Source: Eubacterium sp. (lineage in GTDB: Bacteria > Bacillota > Clostridia > Lachnospirales > Lachnospiraceae). Taken from it: a stretch of DNA of 13,246 nucleotides. The stretch spans positions 1 through 13,246 of the forward strand of contig JAJGAH010000017.1 of NCBI GenBank assembly GCA_020844525.1. Direction: 5' to 3'. Below the pieces are notes generated by a model. That model had not been told where the DNA came from, searched no databases, and saw nothing but the letters and a program-made list of their open reading frames with translations. The position numbers were made by a program, and so were the translations under genes. This document shows positions 7,128 to 12,324 of the stretch, piece after piece (the first letter of the stretch is position 1; every line of letters begins with the position of its first letter).

Positions 7128-8390
7128 ATGTATAAGTGCAGTCAGGAACGTATGACAGATATGATCAAAACATTTTCCAAATATGGCGATGCGGGTCACG
7201 GCGGCATCACAAGATACTCCCTTTCCCCGGCGGCAATCCAGGCGAGGGAGGAGTACACGAAGCGGATGAAGGCGATCGGCGCGACCATCGAGGTTGACGA
7301 TGTCGGTGATATGTACGCGACCATCCCGGGCAGTGATCCGGACGCAAAAAGAATCGTCATGGCATCCCATGTGGATTCCGTAAAGAACGGCGGTAATTAC
7401 GACGGTATTCTCGGTGTTATGTCCGCCATGGAGGTTCTGACCACGATCGTGAAGGAGAACATTCCGCACAAGCATCCGCTCACAGCGATGATCTGGACCA
7501 ATGAGGAGGGCTCCCTCTATCCGCCGGCTATGATGTGCTCCGGAATTGTGTGCTATGACTACCTGCCGGAGGAAATCCGCAGCGGATTCAAGTACGAGGA
7601 TATGATGGCGTCCAAGAGCATTCTGGATAACAAGAGCACCTTTGGCGAGGCCCTCGAAAAATCAGGATACAAGGGAGAGAAGAAATATCGTCTGAGCCCG
7701 GACCGCTATCAGTGCTATTTTGAGACGCACATCGAGCAGGGACCGATTCTGGAGGACAACGGCAATGATATCGGTGTTGTGGACTGCGTACTGGGCATGT
7801 TCAATTACCGTCTGAAATTCTATGGCCAGACTACCCACGCAGGTACATTCCCGATGCCGAAGAGGAAGGATGCATTCCTGGCAGCGGCAGAGGCGCTTGT
7901 ATATCTGCACGACGAGATCGACAAGCTCGGCTATCCGGAGCTGGTATATACGACCGGCGAGGTGGTATGCCATCCTTGTGTACACACCTGCGTACCGGAT
8001 TACTTCGATTTTTCCTTTGACTGCAGACATGAGGACCCGAAGGTGCTTGACAAGGTGCTTGCCATCGTAAAGAGCTGCGAGAATATGAAATGGGCGGGCT
8101 GCACCTGCAAGGTAGAGAAGGCATGGAACAGAGATACGGTTTACTGGAACAAGAAGCTGGTGGGCTATGTCAAGGAAGCCTGCGAGGAGCTGGGCGTCTC
8201 ACATCAGTATATCCATTCCGGTGCCGGTCATGACGCGCAGTTTGCATCCTATGTACTGCCCTCAACGATGATCTTCGTACAGTCCAAGGACGGCCTTTCC
8301 CATTGCGAGCCGGAGTACTCCTCACCGGAGCACTGCACAGAGGGCGCATCCGTTATGCTGAACGCAGTGCTGAAGGCAGATAAGGACTGA
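7128..8390 (+). CDS. M20-family amidohydrolase, probable N-carbamoyl-beta-alanine hydrolase (beta-ureidopropionase)
   Basis: This 420-residue metal-dependent hydrolase of the hydantoinase/carbamoylase branch of M20 likely removes the carbamoyl group of N-carbamoyl-beta-alanine, giving beta-alanine, CO2 and ammonia. The binuclear metal ligands are visible: H81 in ASHVDSV, D92 in NYDGILGV, E126-E127 in WTNEEGS, H201 in THIEQGP and H368 in GAGHDAQF. The THIEQGP and GGITR motifs are typical of HyuC/AllC/Ureidopropionase-type enzymes. Allantoate amidohydrolase or an N-carbamoyl amino acid hydrolase is the main alternative; preA and hydA upstream decide for the pyrimidine route. I use the ATG at 7128, with AAAGGG 11 bases upstream. 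A GTG at 7119 sits too close to that site, and ATG 7152 is also possible. The 144-base gap from preA has no clear terminator or promoter. Confidence 0.88.
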   Translation: MYKCSQERMTDMIKTFSKYGDAGHGGITRYSLSPAAIQAREEYTKRMKAIGATIEVDDVGDMYATIPGSDPDAKRIVMASHVDSVKNGGNYDGILGVMSAMEVLTTIVKENIPHKHPLTAMIWTNEEGSLYPPAMMCSGIVCYDYLPEEIRSGFKYEDMMASKSILDNKSTFGEALEKSGYKGEKKYRLSPDRYQCYFETHIEQGPILEDNGNDIGVVDCVLGMFNYRLKFYGQTTHAGTFPMPKRKDAFLAAAEALVYLHDEIDKLGYPELVYTTGEVVCHPCVHTCVPDYFDFSFDCRHEDPKVLDKVLAIVKSCENMKWAGCTCKVEKAWNRDTVYWNKKLVGYVKEACEELGVSHQYIHSGAGHDAQFASYVLPSTMIFVQSKDGLSHCEPEYSSPEHCTEGASVMLNAVLKADKD

Positions 8391-8531
8391 TCCGCCTGAA
8401 TATTCTGGCTGATTTTGGTGTAAGAGACATCTCTGCGAATGGAACCAGCTATTCGGTTAGTCATATTTGTCTGATATTGCAGCCGGTCATTGGAAAAAGA
8501 CAGATGATTATCATAAAACGCTCCTATGAAG

Positions 8532-8576
8532 CTGCAGGTACGTAGTAAAGAATCAGATAATATGTTATCTGCAGGT
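8532..8576 (+). promoter_or_regulatory. Perfect palindrome upstream of the kinase gene, candidate operator
   Basis: CAGATAA (8554-8560), the loop TATG and TTATCTG (8565-8571) form an 18-bp inverted repeat with perfect 7-bp arms. It includes GATAAT (8556-8561), close to a -10 box, but no matching -35 stands at the right distance. CTGCAGGT is repeated at 8532-8539 and 8569-8576. A repressor site or a small RNA hairpin are both possible. Confidence 0.35.
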
Positions 8577-8598
8577 CATAGAGGCAGGTCTGAGATAC

Positions 8599-8605
8599 GA
8601 GGAGG
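8599..8605 (+). promoter_or_regulatory. Ribosome binding site deciding the kinase start
   Basis: GAGGAGG lies ten bases before the ATG at 8616. The in-frame ATG at 8526 has no ribosome site, and using it would place the palindrome inside the coding region. Confidence 0.7.
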
Positions 8606-8615
8606 ATTGCAGAGT

Positions 8616-9260
8616 ATGAGAAATTACGTGATCACAATCGCCCGGGGATTTGGAAGCGGTGGAAAATATATCGGGACCCGCCTCTCAGAAGAGCTGGGAA
8701 TTCCCTGCTATGACAGGCAGCTGGTTACGATGGCCTCTGATGAGAGCGGTATCGATGAAAGCCTCTTCGTGGAATCAGACGAGAGGCTCCGGGGCAGATA
8801 CATCGCGAACTTTCTCCGGAAGATGCCGGGGTCGACAGTCCTCGAGCCACATGAGAAGGGATTTATCTCCGATGTCAATCTCTTTAACATCATGGCGGAG
8901 CTGATCCGGAGTCTGGCGAAGACAGAGAGCTGCATCATCATCGGCAAGTGTGCGGATGACATCCTGAAGGATTATGAAAATGTGATCAGCCTCTACATTG
9001 AGGCCCCCAGGGCCGACTGTGTCAAATCCATCATGAATCGGATGCACGTCTCCGAGCGCAGGGCCCATCAGCTTATTCACAGTACGGACACCTACCGGGC
9101 GAAATACTACAATTATTATTCCGGCGGCAAGAACTGGACCAACCCTGTTAACTACGATATGACGCTGAACAGCGCAAGAATCGGGAGAGAACAGTGTGTG
9201 GAGGTGATTAAGGATTACATCAAAGTCCGGTTCCCGGAATATGGAAATGTAATAAAATGA
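8616..9260 (+). CDS. Cytidylate kinase-like family P-loop protein
   Basis: This 214-residue cytoplasmic protein has the P-loop typical of the cytidylate-kinase-like family: ARGFGSGGKYIG with GFGSGGK at residues 11-17, directly after the first beta-strand (YVITI). IPCYDRQLV (29-37) matches the 'YDRE' element after helix 1 in that family. A hydrophobic strand ending in IIIGKCAD and the strand NVISLYIEAP are the next core elements. An Arg-rich lid-like stretch (NRMHVSERRAHQL) follows. These proteins are common in Clostridia. Their substrate is generally unproven, and true CMP kinase activity should not be assumed. The position next to a pyrimidine cassette is suggestive, but there is a 225-base gap with its own possible operator, and a terminator follows. 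Confidence 0.85.
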   Translation: MRNYVITIARGFGSGGKYIGTRLSEELGIPCYDRQLVTMASDESGIDESLFVESDERLRGRYIANFLRKMPGSTVLEPHEKGFISDVNLFNIMAELIRSLAKTESCIIIGKCADDILKDYENVISLYIEAPRADCVKSIMNRMHVSERRAHQLIHSTDTYRAKYYNYYSGGKNWTNPVNYDMTLNSARIGREQCVEVIKDYIKVRFPEYGNVIK

Positions 9261-9263
9261 CAT

Positions 9264-9281
9264 ATATATCAGCTGATATAT
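9264..9281. repeat. 18-bp perfect palindrome after the kinase gene
   Basis: ATATATCAGCTGATATAT is a perfect palindrome that begins three bases after the kinase stop codon and ends two bases before the terminator stem. It could be a protein site or simply an extra hairpin at the transcript end. Confidence 0.5.
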
Positions 9282-9283
9282 TT

Positions 9284-9309
9284 GCCCCGGCTAAGCCGAG
9301 GCTTTTTTT
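9284..9309 (+). terminator. Rho-independent terminator of the kinase gene
   Basis: GCCCCGGC (9284-9291) and GCCGAGGC (9295-9302) pair with one internal mismatch around a TAA loop, followed by seven T residues (9303-9309). Confidence 0.88.
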
Positions 9310-9320
9310 AAAAAATTAAC

Positions 9321-9349
9321 TTGACATCTATTAGAGTTAAGTTTAAGAT
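9321..9349 (+). promoter_or_regulatory. Sigma-A promoter of the rplJL operon
   Basis: A consensus -35 TTGACA (9321-9326) is followed after 17 bp by TAAGAT (9344-9349), a four-of-six match to -10. It lies just after the preceding terminator and upstream of the L10 leader. TTAACT (9316-9321) and AGTTAA (9335-9340) form a short inverted repeat around the -35 region. Confidence 0.75.
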
Positions 9350-9364
9350 ACCATTTGTATCACG

Positions 9365-9482
9365 CCGAAGACAGCAGGTGTCGCAAGACGTAAGCGCAAA
9401 AGCGCCTGCCGAGGATGTCGATTCTTTATGCATGTTTTATGAAGAATTCTGATCCGTCCGGCTGATCCGGGCGGATTTTTTT
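9365..9482 (+). ncRNA. L10 ribosomal protein leader RNA with attenuator
   Basis: The leader carries the conserved elements of Gram-positive L10 leaders: CCGAAGACAGCAGGTG (9365-9380) and, after an intervening stem region, GCGCCTGCCGAGGA (9402-9415). GCAGG (9374-9378) pairs with CCTGC (9405-9409). In this family the L10(L12)4 complex binds the kink-turn region and represses its own operon. A strong terminator follows at 9452-9482, so control by premature termination is likely. Confidence 0.87.
9452..9482 (+). terminator. Attenuator terminator in the L10 leader
   Basis: ATCCGTCCGG (9452-9461) and CCGGGCGGAT (9467-9476) form a 10-bp stem with one G-U pair around CTGAT. It runs into seven T residues (9476-9482), 49 bases before rplJ. 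Confidence 0.88.
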
Positions 9483-9531
9483 GCACATATTTGGCTGGTA
9501 CACATATCAAAATAAGGAGGTATACCAGATC

Positions 9532-10044
9532 ATGGCAAAGGTAGAACTTAAGAAACCGGTTGTGGAAGAGATTTCCAACGCAGTTGACGGTGCTGCTTCC
9601 GTAGTCCTTGTAAACTACAGCGGACTGAATGTGGCACAGGATACACAGCTTCGTAAATCTCTCAGAGAGGCTGGCGTCAACTACAAGGTCTACAAGAACA
9701 CAATGATGCATCTCGCATTCAAGGGAACAGATTTCGAGAGCCTCGTACCGTATCTGAACGGCACAAACGCAATCGCAATCTCCAAGGATGATGCGACTGC
9801 TCCGGCAAGAATTCTTGCTGGCTTCGCCAAGAAGAACCCGCAGCTTGAGCTGATCGCCGGTGTCGTAGAAGGAAGCTTCTATGATCAGAAGGCAGTTTCT
9901 GCTCTTGCAGAGGTACCAAGCAGAGAGGTTCTGTTGAGCCGACTGCTCGGAAGCATGCAGGCACCGATCGCAAACTTCGCTCGTGTAATCAAGCAGATTG
10001 CAGAGAAGGAAGGCGGCGAAGAGGCTGCACCGGCTGCAGAATAA
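9532..10044 (+). CDS. rplJ: 50S ribosomal protein L10
   Basis: L10 anchors the L7/L12 stalk to the large ribosomal subunit. The 170-residue length is normal. Recognisable parts are the N-terminal rRNA-binding domain (MAKVELKKPVVEEI, then VVLVNYSGL), the YKVYKNTMMHLAF element, and NGTNAIAISKDDATAPARIL. The C-terminal helix that binds L12 dimers ends in an Ala/Glu-rich tail. The ATG at 9532 has AAGGAGGT (9514-9521) ten bases upstream; an in-frame TTG at 9481 lies within the attenuator T-tract and is not credible. Expression should be set by the leader RNA and should match rplL, which follows after 123 bases. Confidence 0.97.
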   Translation: MAKVELKKPVVEEISNAVDGAASVVLVNYSGLNVAQDTQLRKSLREAGVNYKVYKNTMMHLAFKGTDFESLVPYLNGTNAIAISKDDATAPARILAGFAKKNPQLELIAGVVEGSFYDQKAVSALAEVPSREVLLSRLLGSMQAPIANFARVIKQIAEKEGGEEAAPAAE

Positions 10045-10087
10045 TCTGCAGTGAGCGCTGTGCATAGTAAAAGGTCACAAGCGCAGA

Positions 10088-10117
10088 GATCTTTTTGAAG
10101 AAAGCTTCAGAGAGATC
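10088..10117 (+). other. 13-bp hairpin between rplJ and rplL
   Basis: GATCTTTTTGAAG (10088-10100) pairs along its whole length with CTTCAGAGAGATC (10105-10117), with two G-U pairs and an AAAG loop. Four T residues follow at 10121-10124. The T-tract is too short and the stem too A/U-rich for an obvious full terminator. An RNA processing site, a 3'-end stabiliser for rplJ mRNA or a leaky attenuator all fit. Confidence 0.6.
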
Positions 10118-10167
10118 AGATTTTGAATGAATAGAAAGAATCAAATAATAATTGGAGGAAAATTACA

Positions 10168-10545
10168 ATGGCTAAATTAACAACAGAAGAATTCATTGCT
10201 GCTATTAAAGAGTTATCTGTACTTGAGCTGAACGATCTCGTAAAAGCTTGCGAGGAAGAGTTTGGTGTATCTGCATCCGCAGGTGTTGTTGTAGCTGCTG
10301 CGGGCGCAGGCGCTGCTGAGGCTGCTGAGGAGAAGACTGAGTTCGACGTTGAGCTGACTGAGGTTGGCCCGAACAAGGTTAAGGTTATCAAGGTTGTTCG
10401 TGAGATCACCGGACTTGGACTGAAGGATGCCAAGGATCTTGTTGATTCTGCTCCGAAGGTTATCAAAGAGGGTGCTTCCAAGGCTGAGGCTGATGACATC
10501 AAGGCTAAGGTTGAGGAGCAGGGTGCAAAGGTTACTCTTAAGTAA
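10168..10545 (+). CDS. rplL: 50S ribosomal protein L7/L12
   Basis: This is the multicopy stalk protein that recruits translation factors. At 125 residues it is of normal length. The N-terminal dimerisation helices ([21 protein letters not shown]) are followed by an Ala/Gly-rich hinge at about 35-52. The conserved globular domain has [44 protein letters not shown] and the final [17 protein letters not shown] (10154-10158) precedes the ATG by nine bases. Its codons are strongly biased to GCT, GTT and AAG, unlike the flanking genes, which is expected for a very highly expressed gene. rpoB does not follow; a terminator does. Confidence 0.98.
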   Translation: MAKLTTEEFIAAIKELSVLELNDLVKACEEEFGVSASAGVVVAAAGAGAAEAAEEKTEFDVELTEVGPNKVKVIKVVREITGLGLKDAKDLVDSAPKVIKEGASKAEADDIKAKVEEQGAKVTLK

Positions 10546-10579
10546 TTTTGGCATAGAGAATACTCTGAAAATGTATAGA

Positions 10580-10626
10580 AAGACTGTCGCACAGGCTGTG
10601 AAGGCTTGTGCAGACAGTCTTTTTTT
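10580..10626 (+). terminator. Rho-independent terminator of the rplJL operon
   Basis: AGACTGTC (10581-10588) pairs with GACAGTCT (10613-10620). The stem continues through G10589/C10611 and CACA (10590-10593)/TGTG (10607-10610) past a single bulged A. It ends in a run of seven T residues (10620-10626). Confidence 0.92.
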
Positions 10627-10655
10627 GTGGAAAGAGACAAATATATTTCGGAAAA

Positions 10656-10706
10656 GTTACAAAAGGTTACAAAAAGCTTTTAAAATTAAAAACAGTATGC
10701 TATAAT
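10656..10706 (+). promoter_or_regulatory. Extended -10 promoter with tandem GTTACAAAA repeat
   Basis: A perfect TATAAT (10701-10706) is preceded by TGC (10698-10700), giving an extended -10; the -35 at 17 bp is poor (TTTTAA, 10678-10683). Just upstream GTTACAAAA occurs twice, at 10656-10664 and 10666-10674, with a 10-bp period. On the other strand this reads TGTAAC-N4-TGTAAC, near the WalR (YycF) box TGTWAH-N5-TGTWAH but one base short in the spacer. Confidence 0.65.
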
Positions 10707-10737
10707 CATTTCGTTGCTAATTTCAGGAGGAGAAACA

Positions 10738-10905
10738 TTGACTATCGATCCGGCTGTGTGCCATACAGATGCGGGGTCGGAACTACATGTAAAGGTGAAC
10801 ATTTATGATACGATGGAAGAAAATGACTTCTGCCGCGTTATCTGCGGCATTGCTGGTTTCAGGGCTTTCTTTGGCCAGCCCGGTGGCAGCATCCACACAG
10901 GATGA
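10738..10905 (+). CDS. Possible small upstream ORF overlapping the wall-protein gene
   Basis: A strong AGGAGGAG (10725-10732) is followed five bases later by a TTG that opens a 55-residue frame (TIDPAVCHTDAGSELHVKV...). The frame runs past the wall-protein start and ends inside it at a TGA (10903-10905), in a different phase. The ribosome site is better than that of the wall protein itself, so translational coupling or a decoy role is possible. I recognise no family. The sequence inside the overlap is dictated by the larger gene, so coding is doubtful. Confidence 0.25.
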   Translation: MTIDPAVCHTDAGSELHVKVNIYDTMEENDFCRVICGIAGFRAFFGQPGGSIHTG

Positions 10906-12184
10906 TCTGCAGGCGGCGCAGGCGAAGAAGAGCGCTTCGGAATCAGAATATCAGGACGCGGAGGACAGAATCAGTGATCTTCAGACCAAGAAAGATAATG
11001 CGATCGAGTATCTGCAGAGCCTGAATGATCAGCTGACGGATCTGAATGATCAGCTTGACAAGCTTCAGGCACAGTACAGCGACACGCAGGAACAGTACGA
11101 TGATGTCAGCCAGGAGCTTGCAGATGCAAAGGCGCAGGAATCAAAGCAGGCGCAGAGCATGAAGGTGCGTATCCAGTACATTTATGAGAGCGGAAGCAAC
11201 AATAGCATGCTGGACACACTGCTTTCTTCGAAGAACTTCAGTGATTTTTTGAATGCAAGCATGAATGTCTCAGAGCTGACCAGCTATGACCGCAAGATCC
11301 TGAAGGAATATGCCCAGACCTGTGAGACAGTAAAAGACAAGCAGAAACAGGTCCAGAAAGAAGCAGAGCAGATTTCCACGCTGCAGGAGCAGAGCAAGAA
11401 CAAGCGTGAGGAGATCCAGGAGCTTGTGGATGCTACCCGTCAGGATGTAGATGGATATGCGGCATCTCTGGAAGGTGCACAGAGCTCTGCGGCAGACCTT
11501 CTGGAGAGTATTCAGAAGCAGCAGGAAAATATCGACGCCCTGAATCAGAAGGCTGCAGACGAGGTGGCGGCAGCTGACGCCGCGGCTTCACAGGAGAAGC
11601 GGACTTCAACAGCGACAGCAATTGCAGAAGAGGAGACAAAGAGCAGCAGCTCCACAAATGCGGGATCCGGCTCCTCTTCATCGAATACGTCGTCTGCGTC
11701 GCCGGCAGCAACAGCTTCTTCCGGCAGTACATCAGCTTCATCCAACAGTGCAAGTCAGACTGCTGCGTCTACGACAACGCCTACGCCGGCAACGCCTACA
11801 CCGGCAACGCCTACGCCAACACCTACACAGGCGCCGGCTGCAACGGATACGACAACTACGACGGATAATTCCTCTTCCTATTCAGGAGCGGTGCTCACTG
11901 CCGCAGCAGGCAGAATTCAGGGCCCGAGCGGTGCAGAGACCTACTACAATATGGACATGTCCGGTGTTGTCAGCATCATGCGAAGCATGGGCAACACAGA
12001 TGAGTACTGGGTTCGTTCTGATGGTGTCAAGATGCTTGGAGGCTACGTCATGGTTGCAGCAAACCTCAGTGTCCGTCCACGCGGATCTCTGGTTGCCACC
12101 AGCCTGGGTACAGGCATCGTAGTGGATACCGGTGGTTTTGCAGTAGCAAATCCATATCAGCTGGATATTGCGACGAACTGGTGA
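10805..12184 (+). CDS. Secreted coiled-coil wall protein with C-terminal 3D-like domain
   Basis: This 459-residue exported protein probably acts in the cell wall. A signal peptide (MIRWKKM plus a hydrophobic stretch) likely ends at VAA after residue 29. Residues about 33-260 are a Gln/Asp/Lys-rich coiled coil resembling the N-terminal domain of PcsB-type hydrolases, including the typical MKVRIQYIYESGS. A Ser/Thr/Pro/Ala linker (about 265-360) holds TPTPA repeats. The C-terminal 95 residues include GVKMLGGYVMVAANLSVRPRG, then IVVDTGG (D441) and LDIATNW (D454). They resemble the 3D/double-psi barrel of lytic-transglycosylase-like proteins. The first Asp of a standard 3D motif appears to be Asn here, and no CHAP or NlpC domain is present, so it is not PcsB itself. 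AAGGTGA (10792-10798) lies six bases before the ATG. A single-gene unit with its own promoter and terminator. Confidence 0.85.
   Translation: MIRWKKMTSAALSAALLVSGLSLASPVAASTQDDLQAAQAKKSASESEYQDAEDRISDLQTKKDNAIEYLQSLNDQLTDLNDQLDKLQAQYSDTQEQYDDVSQELADAKAQESKQAQSMKVRIQYIYESGSNNSMLDTLLSSKNFSDFLNASMNVSELTSYDRKILKEYAQTCETVKDKQKQVQKEAEQISTLQEQSKNKREEIQELVDATRQDVDGYAASLEGAQSSAADLLESIQKQQENIDALNQKAADEVAAADAAASQEKRTSTATAIAEEETKSSSSTNAGSGSSSSNTSSASPAATASSGSTSASSNSASQTAASTTTPTPATPTPATPTPTPTQAPAATDTTTTTDNSSSYSGAVLTAAAGRIQGPSGAETYYNMDMSGVVSIMRSMGNTDEYWVRSDGVKMLGGYVMVAANLSVRPRGSLVATSLGTGIVVDTGGFAVANPYQLDIATNW
11776..11820 (+). repeat. 15-bp tandem repeat encoding TPTPA
   Basis: Three 15-bp units (AACGCCTACGCCGGC and near copies) run from 11776 to 11820 within the wall-protein linker. 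The copies differ at a few bases. Such a repeat could vary in copy number without shifting frame. Confidence 0.8.
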
Positions 12185-12212
12185 TGTGACAATTATTCAA
12201 TATGAAGATTAC

Positions 12213-12251
12213 AGAAACCCCGGAAATCAGAAAATGATTTCCGGGGTTTCT
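12213..12251. terminator. Long-stem terminator, probably bidirectional
   Basis: AGAAACCCCGGAAATCA (12213-12229) and its exact complement (12235-12251) form a 17-bp perfect stem with a GAAAA loop. It lies between two convergent genes. The T-tract is short on both sides (part of the stem end), but the stability and position support termination in both directions. Confidence 0.82.
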
Positions 12252-12324
12252 TAAGCCTATTATTTAAAGGTGAGCTCTGAAACGTATCAGTATTATGTTG
12301 GTGTAAGCTGGAATTTCAGGTTTT

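Noticed and set aside
8391..8525. A terminator or RNA gene after the M20 gene
   Set aside because: Only very short stems (AGAGA/TCTCT near 8427-8438) without a T-tract were found.
9343..10065. A 240-codon minus-strand frame across rplJ and its leader
   Set aside because: It is antisense to the L10 leader RNA and to rplJ, with Cys/Leu-rich low-information sequence and no family resemblance.
10714..10804. A c-di-AMP (ydaO-type) riboswitch before the wall-protein gene
   Set aside because: Such riboswitches are common upstream of wall hydrolases, and short matches (GCGGGGTCGGAAC, AAGGTGAAC) are present. The leader of about 90 bases is too short, and the long conserved core and terminator are missing.
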